Of a stretch of DNA of 64,000 nucleotides, positions 22,810 through 36,194 are shown one piece after another. The position numbers were made by a program, and so were the translations under genes. Under the pieces are notes generated by a model. That model saw only the letters and a list, made by a program, of their open reading frames with translations. It was not told the DNA's origin and made no database searches. The stretch lies in assembly GCF_009765165.1 (NCBI RefSeq), contig NZ_VLNU01000001.1:3540247-3604246 (forward strand). The letters are read 5' to 3'. This stretch comes from Lysobacter panacisoli. GTDB taxonomy: Bacteria; Pseudomonadota; Gammaproteobacteria; Xanthomonadales; Xanthomonadaceae. Numbering within the stretch: position 1 is the stretch's first letter; each line of letters opens with the position of its first letter.

Positions 22810-23720
22810 GCGCGACCGGCATCGCCAGCGGTTTCAGCGTCGAGCCGATCGGGTTCGCCGACGGGCTGGATGCGCTGCGCCACGTGCGCGATGCCGTCTT
22901 CGTGCAGGAACAGGGCGTGCCGGTGGAGATCGAACGCGACGCCCTCGACCCGCTGTGCCGGCACGTCATCGCCCGCGACGCGCAGGGCCAACCGATCGGC
23001 ACCGGCCGCCTCACGCCCGACCGTCGCATCGGCCGCATGGCGGTGCTCGCCGACTGGCGCAACCGCGGCGTCGGCGAAGGGCTGCTCAAAGCGCTGCTCG
23101 CGCAGGCCCGCGAACTGCACTGGCCGGAAGTGACCCTGCATGCGCAGGTCCGCGCGCAGGCGTTCTACGCCAGGCAGGGTTTCCTGCCCTACGGCGAACG
23201 CTTCGTCGAAGCCGGATTGGACCACCAGTCGATGCGGCTGCTGCTGGACGCGGTGAACCCGGTCGAGAGCCGCGAAGCCGGGCTGGCCGCGCTGCTGGGC
23301 GTGCTCGACGGCGCCCGTCGCCAGGCTCTGGTCTATACCCGCGATCTGGACCCCGGCCTGTTCGACCGGCCCGAGGCGCTGGCGGCCCTGCGCCGCTTCG
23401 CGGTCGGCGGCGGCGAGGTGCGGATCCTGCTGCAGGACCCGGCCGCACCGCAGCGGGCCATTGCGCCCCTGCTCGGCCTCGCCCAGCGCCTGACCACCGC
23501 CTTCGCCCTGCGCGCGATCGAGGAGCCGGTGGATCGTGACTACCCCTCGGCCTACGTCGTCAACGACCGCGGCGGCTGGTACTTCCGGCCGCTCGGCCAC
23601 CGCTTCGACGGCGAGACCCGCCTCGACGGGGACGCGCGTGCGCGCCAGCTGCGCGCCCATTTCGAGCCCGTCTGGGAGCGTGCCCGACCCTGCTCCGAAT
23701 ACCGCGCGCTGGGCCTGTGA
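22806..23720 (+). CDS. GNAT acetyltransferase fused to a C-terminal DUF7931-like domain
   Basis: 304 residues, ATG overlapping the previous stop. Residues about 10-145 form a GNAT domain of the ElaA-like kind: AVFVQEQGVPVEIERDALD, acetyl-CoA loop VLADWRNRGVGEGLLKALL, and ARQGFLPYGERFVEAGLDH. Residues about 155-304 form a second domain (LVYTRDLDPGLFDRPEALAA, EVRILLQDPAAPQRA, YVVNDRGGWYFRPLGHR) that I associate with a family of unknown role, also found alone. Substrate of the acetyltransferase is unknown; the coupling with a ribosomal oxygenase suggests, but does not prove, a translation-related target. Confidence 0.82.
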   Translation: MSATGIASGFSVEPIGFADGLDALRHVRDAVFVQEQGVPVEIERDALDPLCRHVIARDAQGQPIGTGRLTPDRRIGRMAVLADWRNRGVGEGLLKALLAQARELHWPEVTLHAQVRAQAFYARQGFLPYGERFVEAGLDHQSMRLLLDAVNPVESREAGLAALLGVLDGARRQALVYTRDLDPGLFDRPEALAALRRFAVGGGEVRILLQDPAAPQRAIAPLLGLAQRLTTAFALRAIEEPVDRDYPSAYVVNDRGGWYFRPLGHRFDGETRLDGDARARQLRAHFEPVWERARPCSEYRALGL

Positions 23721-23885
23721 AGGCCCGCCGGCGCCCACGCACTTGAAGCACGCCGCTACGGCCCAACGCTATGTACGGCCCTGCATGCGGCCGTCGTTCC
23801 GGGCGATGTGCGCGGGACCGTTTTCGCGATCGGTCGGCATTCCCGTTTCGACGTAAGTGGTAGGCGTTTGCCGCCGTGCAAGGGC

Positions 23886-23891
23886 TATAAT
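23886..23891 (+). promoter_or_regulatory. candidate -10 box for the sucAB-lpd operon
   Basis: A perfect TATAAT in the 260-nt gap before sucA, about 90 nt before its GTG. No good -35 is found at 16-18 nt, so it may depend on an activator or be imprecise. The remainder of the gap (23721-23980) shows no gene. Confidence 0.4.
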
Positions 23892-23980
23892 TCCGAATCT
23901 TGGCGCCTGAATAGCGCGGATCGCGCGCAATCCAGGCTTACCCCCGCACTTTCCCCACCAGAGTTTTCCCGATCGCCATC

Positions 23981-26812
<2,832 letters not shown>

Positions 26813-26911
26813 GTCCGGGCACGTCACGGTCGGCTAACCGCCGGCCGTGAATGCTCGAAACGCCACCATCACCACGTACGCCATACCGCACGTCATCAGG
26901 ATGCCCGCCCC

Positions 26912-28120
26912 ATGAGCACCGAGATCAAAGTTCCCGTTCTGCCCGAATCCGTCTCCGACGCCACCATCGCGACCTGGCACAAGAAGGTCGGCGATGCCGT
27001 GAAGCGCGACGAGAACATCGTCGATCTGGAGACCGACAAGGTCGTGCTCGAAGTGCCCTCGCCCGTCGATGGCGTGATCAAGGAAATCAAGTTCAAGGAA
27101 GGCGACACCGTCACCAGCCAGCAGCTGATCGCGGTCGTCGAGGAAGGCGCTGCCGCCGCCGCGCCGGCACCGGCCGCCGCCTCCATCGACGCCAAGAACG
27201 ATGCCGCCGCCAAGGACGTCGCCGCGCCCGTGCAGCCCAAGGCCGAAGCGCCGAAGGCCGCCGCCGGCGTCGAGCAGCTGCCGCCGGGCGCGCGCTTCAC
27301 CGCCGTCACCCAGGGCATCGATCCGGCGCAGGTGGAAGGCACCGGCCGTCGCGGCGCGGTGACCAAGGAAGACCTGGTCAACTACGCCTCGGGCAAGAGC
27401 GCCGGCGTCGCCGGCGGCGCGCGTCCGGAAGAGCGCGTGCCGATGACCCGCATCCGCGCGCGCATCGCCGAGCGCCTGATGCAGTCCAAGAACTCCATCG
27501 CCATGCTCACCTCGTTCAACGAGGTCAACCTGGGCAAGGTCATGGCCATGCGCAAGGAGCTGGGCGAGCAGTTCGAGAAGGCCAACGGCATCAAGCTCGG
27601 CTTCATGAGCTTCTTCGCCAAGGCCGCCGCCAACGCGCTGCAGAAGTACCCGGTGGTCAACGCCTCGGTCGATGGCAGCGACATCATCTACCACGGCTAC
27701 GCCGACATCTCGATCGCCGTGTCGACCGAGAAGGGCCTGGTCACGCCGGTGCTGCGCAACGTCGAGCGCATGGGCTTCGCCGACATCGAGAAGGGCATCG
27801 CCGACTACGCCAAGAAGGCGCGCGACGGCAAGCTCGGCCTGGACGACCTCCAGGGCGGCACTTTCACGATCACCAACGGCGGCACCTTCGGTTCGCTGAT
27901 GTCCACCCCGATCGTCAACCCGCCGCAGAGCGCGATCCTGGGCATGCATGCCATCAAGGAGCGCGCGATCGTCGAGAACGGTCAGGTCATCGCTGCGCCG
28001 ATGATGTACATCGCGCTGTCCTACGACCACCGCATCATCGACGGCAAGGAAGCGGTGCTGTTCCTGGTCGACATCAAGAACCAGCTCGAGAACCCGCACC
28101 GCATGCTGCTGGGCATGTAA
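26912..28120 (+). CDS. sucB: dihydrolipoyllysine succinyltransferase (2-oxoglutarate dehydrogenase E2)
   Basis: 402 residues. One lipoyl domain (about 1-78, lysine in [17 protein letters not shown]), an Ala/Pro linker, a peripheral-subunit-binding domain (about 122-158, [20 protein letters not shown]) and the catalytic core (about 175-402) ending with the active-site [10 protein letters not shown]. It transfers succinyl from E1 to CoA. It follows sucA by 99 nt, and the spacer has an imperfect hairpin (about 26823-26847) that could tune E1:E2 ratio. Confidence 0.98.
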   Translation: MSTEIKVPVLPESVSDATIATWHKKVGDAVKRDENIVDLETDKVVLEVPSPVDGVIKEIKFKEGDTVTSQQLIAVVEEGAAAAAPAPAAASIDAKNDAAAKDVAAPVQPKAEAPKAAAGVEQLPPGARFTAVTQGIDPAQVEGTGRRGAVTKEDLVNYASGKSAGVAGGARPEERVPMTRIRARIAERLMQSKNSIAMLTSFNEVNLGKVMAMRKELGEQFEKANGIKLGFMSFFAKAAANALQKYPVVNASVDGSDIIYHGYADISIAVSTEKGLVTPVLRNVERMGFADIEKGIADYAKKARDGKLGLDDLQGGTFTITNGGTFGSLMSTPIVNPPQSAILGMHAIKERAIVENGQVIAAPMMYIALSYDHRIIDGKEAVLFLVDIKNQLENPHRMLLGM

Positions 28121-28130
28121 TGCACTTGAG

Positions 28131-29743
<1,613 letters not shown>

Positions 29744-29747
29744 GCGG

Positions 29748-29890
29748 CGGGATTCGTGATCCGGGATTCAGGATTCGTCAGAAGCGAAACGCCTATGCCG
29801 GACACTCTCCCAAGCACACCAAACGCCGGGCTCGCGCCCGGCGTTTGCGTTTGCGAATCCCTAATCTCCAATCCCGAATTCCGAAAGAAA
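29748..29890. repeat. GGGATTC-type repeats flanking the lpdA terminator
   Basis: Direct copies of GGGATTC/GGATTC lie at 29751-29780 (GGGATTCGTGATCC, then GGGATTCAGGATTCG). Their inverted form (GCGAATCCCTAATC, then CCAATCCCGAATTCC) lies at 29852-29882. Together they form a loose inverted repeat around the terminator. Such GGGATTC strings recur in intergenic DNA of Xanthomonadaceae. Confidence 0.55.
29821..29853 (+). terminator. rho-independent terminator after lpdA
   Basis: Perfect 11-bp stem AAACGCCGGGC (29821-29831)/GCCCGGCGTTT (29836-29846), loop TCGC, followed by GCGTTTGCG. The first stem bases give TTT on either strand. Confidence 0.8.
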
Positions 29891-29892
29891 CC

Positions 29893-30486
<594 letters not shown>

Positions 30487-30490
30487 CCCG

Positions 30491-32695
30491 TCACTCCACC
30501 AGCTTCTCGCGCGGCAGGGTGAACCAGAACGTCGCGCCCCGCCCCACTTCGCCTTCGGCGCGGATGCTGCCGCCGTGGCGCTCGACGATGCGCTTCACCG
30601 AGGCCAGGCCGATGCCGTGGCCGGCGAAATCCTCGTTGTGATGCAGGCGCTGGAACGGCCGGAACAGCTTGTCAACGTAGTCCTGCGAGAAGCCCGCGCC
30701 GTTGTCGCGCACGAAGTACTCCGGCCCGAACTCGCCCATCGCCATGCCGAACTCGATGCACGCATCGAGCCGGTCGCGGGTGAATTTCCACGCATTACCC
30801 AGCAGGTTGCCGAGCAGGTTGCGCAGCAGCGCCGCGTCGCCGATCACGAACAGGTCCGACTCGATCCGCACGTCGACCTGGCGCTTGGGATCGCCTACCT
30901 TCAGTTCTTCCACCACTTCCGTCGCCATGCGGCTCAGGTCGACGCGTTCCAGCCGCAGTTCGCCGCGGCTCACCCGCGACATCTTCAGCAGCGCATCGAT
31001 CAACTCGCCCATGCGTCCCGCGGCGCGGCGCACGCGCACGAGGTAGGAACGACCGGTGTCGTCCATGCCGGCGCAATGGCGTTCGAGCAGGATCCGGCTG
31101 AATCCATCGATCGCACGCAGCGGCGCGCGCAGGTCGTGCGAGACGCTGTAGGCGAAGGCCTCCAGCTCCTGGTTGGCCTGGCTCAGCTCGCGCGTGCGCA
31201 GTGCCACGCGCGCTTCCAGCGTGCGGTTGAGCGCGTGCACGCGGGCCTCGGCGCGCAGGCGTTCGGTGACGTCCTCCACCTGCACCAGGCCGGCGATGTC
31301 CTGTCCCACGTTGCCCGGCACGGGCGCATAGGTCAGCTGCGCCTGGCGTGGTTCGCCGCCTTCGCGATGCAGGCGCCGCGTCGCGCGATGCACGCCGAGC
31401 GCGTCCGTGGTGCCTCGCGCATGCGCGATCATTTCCGGCTCATCGCTCTCGAACAGTGCGTCGAAGCGCATCCCGGCCAGTGCTTCGGGTGTGAGGCCGA
31501 CGATGGTCGACAACGCGGGATTGGCCTCGACGATATGGCCCTCGCTGTCGAGCAGCGCCTTGCCTATGGCCGAATAGCGCATCGCCGAGCGGAAACGCTG
31601 CTCGCTCCGGCGGAAATCCTCGGTCATGCGCACCGCGATGCGGTAGGCCTGCGCTTCGGTGCGCGCCAGCATCCACGCGATCGCATACAGCAGCAGCGAC
31701 GAAAACAGGCCGAGTGCGAGCAGGTTCTGCAGCCCCTGCAGCCGCGGTGCGGCGACCGCGAGCGGCGGTGATTCGAACTCGGCGCGCCAGCGGCGTCCGT
31801 ACAACTCAAAGGTGGTGGCATGCCGGAACGCGGGCGGCGGGCGTTCGGCGGGCGTGTAACTGGCGAACAGCAGGCGCGACTCGCTGCCCGCGACGTCATA
31901 GATGCGGAACGCGGTGTCGCTGCGCACCGCGCCCATCGCGTTGCGCACGAAACCCTCCATGCGCAGCGGTGCATAGACCCAGCCCTGGATCTCCGTGCGC
32001 CGCGTGGTGACCGTGCCGGGCCGTCCGCCGCCGCGGTACACCGGCAGGTACAACAGCAGGCCGGTATTGCGCAGCGGCCCATCCTGGATCAGATGCACGG
32101 GACCGGACAGCGTGGCATTGCCGGACGCTACGGCCTGATCCATCGCCACGCGCCGCACCGGCTCGGAGTACATGTCGAAACCGATCGCGCCGACATTGGC
32201 CGGCGTCTTGGGCTCCAGCAGCAGGATCGGGCTGTAGTCGCGCCGTTGCCCGCGCGGCCACACCTCGAGCATGCCGTGTCCGGCCTGGCGCCATTCCACC
32301 TGCAGCTCGGGCAGGCGCATCGCCGAGACGAACTCGGCGAACCCCAGACCGACCATGCCCGGGAATCGGCGCTGGATGTCCATGCCGTCCACGTAGCCCT
32401 GCCACTGCATCGGCGTCGGCCGTGGGCGCGTGACCGAGGCGAACATCGACGCCCCGCCCCGCGCGACCAGCTCATAGCGGGTCATGCCCTGGCGCAGCAG
32501 CTCGGTGATCTCGGCCGTCTTGGCAATGAACTCCGCCTCCGCCGCGCGCAGCTCGCGCTCGCGCGCCGCCCGCCAGGCCGAGAACACCAGCACCAGCGAT
32601 CCCACCAGGACGATCAGCGCAAGCAGGTAGCCACGGCGCGGCGACAGCTCGGCCAGTTCGGGCCCGCGGACATCCCTGGCGGCATCGGAACTCAT
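30491..32695 (-). CDS. CHASE/PAS sensor histidine kinase
   Basis: 734 residues from ATG 32695. Two membrane helices (about 22-42 and 322-344) enclose a periplasmic CHASE domain (about 65-290, GFAEFVSAMRLPELQ, IGFDMYSEPVRR). A PAS domain follows (about 365-480, GKALLDSEGHIVEANPALS), then a coiled linker, HisKA with phospho-acceptor His520 in AYSVSHDLRAPLRAIDGF, and HATPase with LLGNAWKFTRD, VRDNGAGFS and GHGIGLASVKRI. No receiver or output domain is fused and no response-regulator gene is adjacent, so the partner is unknown. CHASE domains sense small extracellular ligands. Confidence 0.93.
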   Translation of the reverse strand: MSSDAARDVRGPELAELSPRRGYLLALIVLVGSLVLVFSAWRAARERELRAAEAEFIAKTAEITELLRQGMTRYELVARGGASMFASVTRPRPTPMQWQGYVDGMDIQRRFPGMVGLGFAEFVSAMRLPELQVEWRQAGHGMLEVWPRGQRRDYSPILLLEPKTPANVGAIGFDMYSEPVRRVAMDQAVASGNATLSGPVHLIQDGPLRNTGLLLYLPVYRGGGRPGTVTTRRTEIQGWVYAPLRMEGFVRNAMGAVRSDTAFRIYDVAGSESRLLFASYTPAERPPPAFRHATTFELYGRRWRAEFESPPLAVAAPRLQGLQNLLALGLFSSLLLYAIAWMLARTEAQAYRIAVRMTEDFRRSEQRFRSAMRYSAIGKALLDSEGHIVEANPALSTIVGLTPEALAGMRFDALFESDEPEMIAHARGTTDALGVHRATRRLHREGGEPRQAQLTYAPVPGNVGQDIAGLVQVEDVTERLRAEARVHALNRTLEARVALRTRELSQANQELEAFAYSVSHDLRAPLRAIDGFSRILLERHCAGMDDTGRSYLVRVRRAAGRMGELIDALLKMSRVSRGELRLERVDLSRMATEVVEELKVGDPKRQVDVRIESDLFVIGDAALLRNLLGNLLGNAWKFTRDRLDACIEFGMAMGEFGPEYFVRDNGAGFSQDYVDKLFRPFQRLHHNEDFAGHGIGLASVKRIVERHGGSIRAEGEVGRGATFWFTLPREKLVE

Positions 32696-32772
32696 GCCAC
32701 AAGCATACCGTGCTGAGAATTTGCCGCATTCAGGCCATTCCGCCTCGCCCCGACGGGGAGGAAACGCGCATT

Positions 32773-33012
32773 TCAGTCGACTGGCGATCCATCCGCCGGC
32801 AGCGGATCGGCTCCGCCCGCGTCCGGCAGCGCCATCAACTGCATGGCATCGACGCGGAAGCCGCAGGCCTGCGCCATCACCAGCGCCCGCTTGCGCGTGG
32901 TGACGAACCCGCGCTTGCGCATGCGCCGCAACATCTCCGTGCTGATGCCAGCCGCCGTCGCCGCCGCCTGTGCGGTCTCGAAACACGCCACGTACCGAGC
33001 CACCGGATTCAT
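32773..33012 (-). CDS. Cro-like helix-turn-helix protein
   Basis: 79 residues from ATG 33012 (GGGA 8 nt upstream). The fold suggested is a small Cro/YdaS-type DNA-binding protein: FETAQAAATAAGISTEMLRRMRKRGFV gives helix-turn-helix, and KRALVMAQACGFRVDAMQL is a further helix. The tail is Pro/Asp-rich. It is divergent from a CI-like gene across 165 nt, the layout of a phage immunity switch. A possible promoter on the minus strand is TTGAGC (33068-33073) with TAATCA (33044-33049). Confidence 0.75.
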   Translation of the reverse strand: MNPVARYVACFETAQAAATAAGISTEMLRRMRKRGFVTTRKRALVMAQACGFRVDAMQLMALPDAGGADPLPADGSPVD

Positions 33013-33177
33013 GAGGACGTCCCTTTCGCTGTGGATGACGACATGATTACCACCTGTGGATTGCATCGCTCAACAACTTGAACGTGTATTTTTCTCACGA
33101 AGCGTGCGCAACAATGAGTTGTGGTCGCCGCCGCCGCGTCCTGCGAAAGCCCGGCCTAACGAATCGAGCGCACGGAC

Positions 33178-33546
33178 ATGGCCCAATACCCGCACAAGGA
33201 TTTCGCACGTCGCCTACATCAGGCACTGGATTACGCCGCCTTCCCGACGGCACGCCAGCGCACGGGTTCCGTGGCAGAGGCCTACAGCGTGAGCCGCGAA
33301 ACTGCCCGCAAGTGGCTCAGCGGGCTGTCGCTCCCGGAGTTGGAGCGCATGCTCGAGATCGCGGTGAAGCAGAAGGTCAGCTTCGAATGGCTCGCCACCG
33401 GCCGCGGCACGCTTGAAGGCAAAGGCCTGCACGTGCGCGAGCAACCCAGCAAGTACGACGACACCGAAGAGCTGCGCCTCATCGGCCTGATGCGCAAGCT
33501 GCCGCGCAAGAAGCGCCGCGCGCTGATCCATCTGCTGGAAGAGTAA
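33178..33546 (+). CDS. CI/XRE-like repressor without protease domain
   Basis: 122 residues. An N-terminal helix-turn-helix (about 8-65, KDFARRLHQALDYAAF, SVAEAYSVSRETARKWLSG) is followed by VSFEWLATGRGTLEG, the 'WL-TG-G' ending of the DNA-binding domain of phage CI repressors. The C-terminal half has only a short charged helix (EELRLIGLMRKLPRKKRRAL), not the S24 auto-cleavage domain, so it would not respond to RecA like lambda CI. It is directly upstream of ssrA, a favoured phage integration site. It may be a domesticated regulator. Confidence 0.8.
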   Translation: MAQYPHKDFARRLHQALDYAAFPTARQRTGSVAEAYSVSRETARKWLSGLSLPELERMLEIAVKQKVSFEWLATGRGTLEGKGLHVREQPSKYDDTEELRLIGLMRKLPRKKRRALIHLLEE

Positions 33547-33596
33547 AACCGCGCCCAGGCGGCTTGAACGCACGCCGACCGCCCCGCCATCGCCGC

Positions 33597-33624
33597 TTGT
33601 GCCGGCGGACTTCGCCCCTATACT
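33597..33624 (+). promoter_or_regulatory. sigma-70 promoter of ssrA
   Basis: -35 TTGTGC (33597-33602), 16-nt spacer, -10 TATACT (33619-33624). The predicted start near 33631 leaves a leader of about 19 nt to be removed by RNase P at 33650. Confidence 0.7.
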
Positions 33625-33649
33625 GGACACGTCAGCGTGAGCTGTCCCC

Positions 33650-34003
33650 GGGGGTGCACTGGCTTCGACGGGGGTTGCGAAATCGCCTGGCGCATGCCGA
33701 GGGGGTAGCTTTCCTCGTAAATCCAGCTGCAAAACTCTAGTTGCCAACGACGACAACTACGCTCTGGCCGCTTAAGGCCTAAGCCCCGAAACTGCTTGTG
33801 TCCGTGCTCGCAGCGTAGGGTCATTATCACGGAATCGCCGGGAGTGGCTGCCTGCCAGCACCCGGTTAACCCATAGCAGGCTGGTTCCTGGATGCGCTTT
33901 GCGCGCCGTGCTGTCCGGGGACGAGATCTAACGGAGCGCTAAGCATGTAGTGCCGGGGATGGAGTGCCTTCGGACGGGGGTTCAATTCCCCCCACCTCCA
34001 CCA
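33650..34003 (+). ncRNA. ssrA: transfer-messenger RNA (tmRNA)
   Basis: About 354 nt, one-piece form. The acceptor stem pairs GGGGGTG (33650-33656) with CACCTCC just before the encoded CCA (34001-34003). The 5' domain has CTGGCTTCGACGGGGG and the T arm GGGGGTTCAATTCCCCCC. The tag reading frame at 33743-33775 encodes ANDDNYALAA followed by TAA, very close to the E. coli tag. tmRNA with SmpB rescues stalled ribosomes and marks the product for degradation. Confidence 0.97.
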
Positions 34004-34009
34004 ACACCG

Positions 34010-34042
34010 AAAAAGCCGCCTTTGGGCGGCTTTTTCTTTTTC
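34010..34042 (+). terminator. rho-independent terminator of ssrA
   Basis: Stem GCCGCC (34015-34020)/GGCGGC (34025-34030), extended by AAAAA/TTTTT, then CTTTTTC. It can also serve the opposite-strand topoisomerase gene, whose 3' end is 14 nt away. Confidence 0.9.
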
Positions 34043-34055
34043 ACGGCGGCGACGC

Positions 34056-35135
34056 TCACCCCTTCCGGCTGCGCCGCAACAGACGCAATGCCGCCTGCTC
34101 CCACTGGCGCTCGCCGCGCGCGGAGGCAACGGCGCGCTGCAGGCGGCCGTCCTGCCAGCAGTCGAACACCACCGGGTCGATGTAGGAACTGCGGCACACC
34201 GCCGGCGTGTTGCCGAGAGACTTCGCAACCTGCGCGATCACTGTGTTGCGCAGCGCGGTCGTCGCCGTCGCATCGGGTTCGCCGTCCTCGCGCAGCGGCA
34301 CATCGCTCGCCGCGAGCAGGCGGATCGCGGCCAGCGTACCGCCCCAGGTGCGGAAGTCCTTGGCGGTGAACGCCTCGCCCATCGCCTCGCGCAGGTAGTC
34401 GTTGACCTGTCCCGAATCCACCGGCTGCACCGAACCGTCGTCGTCGACGTACTGGAACAGCATCTGCCCCGGCAGTTGCTGGCATCGCCGCACCAGACGC
34501 GTGAGTCGGGCGTTGTCGAGCACGATGTCGTGCTCCTGCCCGCCCTTGCCGCGGAAATGCAGGTGCAGGCGCCCGCCGCGAAGGAACTCGACGTGCCGAT
34601 TGCGCAGCGTCGTCAATCCGTACGATCGGTTGCCGCGCTCGTATTCGACGTTGCCCACGCGCAGCAAGGTATCCGCGAGCACCGATACCACGATCGCCAG
34701 CACCTTCTCGCGACCGAACCCTCGCCGCGCCAGGTCGCGCCGCAGCACACGGCGCAAGCGCGGAAGCGCTGCGGCGAAGGCGACGATGCGATCGAACTTC
34801 CGCGCATCGCGCACGACCTTCCAGCGCGGGTGGTAGCGATACTGCTTGCGACCGCGCGCATCGCGTCCCGACGCCTGCAAATGGCCGTTCGCGCGGCGAC
34901 AGATCCACACATCGCGATACGCCGGCGGGATGGCAAGTGCACGGATGCGCGACAGCGTCTGCGCGTCGGTCACGTGTCGTCCATCCGGATCGACGTAGCT
35001 GAATCCCTTGCCCGCGCGGCGCCGACGCAGACCGGGCTCGTCGTCGTTCACATAGACCAGTCCGCCGTCACTGGCGGACTCGACACTGCCATTGGTGTCG
35101 AGGCTGGCATTCGCGGGAGCGTTCGATCGAGCCAT
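34056..35135 (-). CDS. DNA topoisomerase IB (poxvirus/bacterial type)
   Basis: 359 residues. It relaxes supercoils by a 3'-phosphotyrosine intermediate. N-terminal domain about 25-115 (GFSYVDPDGRHVTDAQTLSR, YRYHPRWKVVRDARKFDRI). The catalytic domain carries DTLLRVGNVEYERGNRSYGLTTL, KGGQEHDI, RTWGGTLAAIRLL and the nucleophile tyrosine in CRSSYIDPVVFDCW (about residue 322). All pentad regions are present. This enzyme is scattered among bacteria and often travels with stress genes; here it is divergent from a GIY-YIG-like gene. Confidence 0.95.
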   Translation of the reverse strand: MARSNAPANASLDTNGSVESASDGGLVYVNDDEPGLRRRRAGKGFSYVDPDGRHVTDAQTLSRIRALAIPPAYRDVWICRRANGHLQASGRDARGRKQYRYHPRWKVVRDARKFDRIVAFAAALPRLRRVLRRDLARRGFGREKVLAIVVSVLADTLLRVGNVEYERGNRSYGLTTLRNRHVEFLRGGRLHLHFRGKGGQEHDIVLDNARLTRLVRRCQQLPGQMLFQYVDDDGSVQPVDSGQVNDYLREAMGEAFTAKDFRTWGGTLAAIRLLAASDVPLREDGEPDATATTALRNTVIAQVAKSLGNTPAVCRSSYIDPVVFDCWQDGRLQRAVASARGERQWEQAALRLLRRSRKG

Positions 35136-35195
35136 GCGGCGAGCATTCCGCGTCGAGCATCAACGCCGCGTCGCGAAGTGCGGGATGATTCGAGG

Positions 35196-35813
35196 ATGGC
35201 GTTCCTGCGCAGCTCCGACCCCGACACGCACGGCCCCAGCGAGGGCGCCTGCTTCCTGTATGTGCTTCCCTGCGCGTACGAGGACCTGCTCAAGCTCGGC
35301 TTCTCGCGGCATCCACTGGAACGCATGCAGGCGCTGCATCCGCGCTACTACGAGTTCTTCGACCTCGACCGCGCATTGCTGGTGGAAACCGACACGGTGC
35401 GCGACGCGCGCGACCTCGAACTGCGGTTCGGCCGCGCACTGACCGAACACGGCGCGCCCTCGCCACTGACCGTGCGCCGCGAAGCCGCCGGGCACACCGA
35501 GTGGTACCGCGGCGCCTACAGGCGACTCGCGGACGAGGCGAGACAACTGCGCGCGCAAGGCCACGTCGTGCACGAACCGCTGCGACCGTGGTTGCGTAAA
35601 CAGCTGGAAAACCACGCACAGGGACTCTACGACTGGGCCGTGGCACTGCTCGAAAGCGTGCAGCACGAACCCGCGCAACTCGACGCGCCGGAGCTGGTCG
35701 GATTGCGTCGCCGCGTGGTCGATGCACTCGACGCGTACGTCGCGCTTGACCTCGATCTCGACCAGCACCTTCCGCCCGCACTCTCGCAATGGCAGCGCAT
35801 GCGCGTGCGCTGA
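35196..35813 (+). CDS. GIY-YIG/T5orf172-like nuclease-domain protein
   Basis: 205 residues. The N-terminal part (about 18-100) has the compact GIY-YIG-like pattern: FLYVLPCAYEDLLKLGFSRH, an Arg in PLERMQALHPRYYEF, and a Glu in RDARDLELRFGRAL that could bind metal. It resembles the Mug113/T5orf172 branch. The remainder is helical with no recognised domain. Activity unproven. The start is not certain: a GGGA box lies about 10 nt upstream. It runs away from the topoisomerase gene, so the two may share a control region (35136-35195). Confidence 0.65.
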   Translation: MAFLRSSDPDTHGPSEGACFLYVLPCAYEDLLKLGFSRHPLERMQALHPRYYEFFDLDRALLVETDTVRDARDLELRFGRALTEHGAPSPLTVRREAAGHTEWYRGAYRRLADEARQLRAQGHVVHEPLRPWLRKQLENHAQGLYDWAVALLESVQHEPAQLDAPELVGLRRRVVDALDAYVALDLDLDQHLPPALSQWQRMRVR

Positions 35814-35818
35814 AAGCC

Positions 35819-36160
35819 CTACTTGCGCCCCGCGGGTAGCGGTTCCTCATCCATGCGGTAAGCCGGCGGCGAATACAGATTGATCGTCTTAAGCAGCGTG
35901 CGACCCGTATTGCGGATCTCGTGCCGCTCGCCTCGCTCGATCACGATCAGGCTGCCGGCACCGAGCTTCTGGCGTCGTCCTTCGACGATCGCCAGGCCGG
36001 TGCCGGATACCACGAACAACCACTGATCGGCGCCGCGATGGCGGTTGTCCGGACCGCCCTCATGGCCGCCCGGAGCGATGACCATTTCGGCCGCCTGCAC
36101 CTTGCGGACCGCGAAAGCGACCCGGAATCCCTTGCCGAACCGGAAGCGCTTGTGCTTCAC
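35819..36160 (-). CDS. small cupin-domain protein
   Basis: 113 residues from GTG 36160. A single conserved cupin barrel: metal-type ligands in GGHEGGPDNRHRGADQWLFVVSGTG and the second motif IERGERHEIRNTGRTLLKTINLY. It could be a dioxygenase-fold or sugar-binding protein; substrate unknown. A 16-bp tandem duplication covers its start codon and pushes any ribosome site (GAGAG) away, so expression may be altered. It follows a GlsB-family gene by 34 nt. Confidence 0.8.
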   Translation of the reverse strand: MKHKRFRFGKGFRVAFAVRKVQAAEMVIAPGGHEGGPDNRHRGADQWLFVVSGTGLAIVEGRRQKLGAGSLIVIERGERHEIRNTGRTLLKTINLYSPPAYRMDEEPLPAGRK

Positions 36161-36177
36161 GGCGCTTGTGCTTCACG
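36146..36177. repeat. tandem duplication of 16 bp over the cupin start codon
   Basis: Two perfect copies of GCGCTTGTGCTTCACG (36146-36161 and 36162-36177). On the minus strand each holds a GTG-AAG-CAC-AAG start-like sequence. Because 16 is not a multiple of three, only the copy nearer the gene (GTG at 36160) is in frame; initiation at the other (36176) meets a stop. Confidence 0.9.
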
Positions 36178-36194
36178 GCTCTCGCGTCGCGATG

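Noticed and set aside
33650..34400. Integrated element attached at the ssrA 3' end
   Set aside because: I found no integrase and no second copy of the ssrA 3' end downstream within the window; the adjacent genes run on normally.
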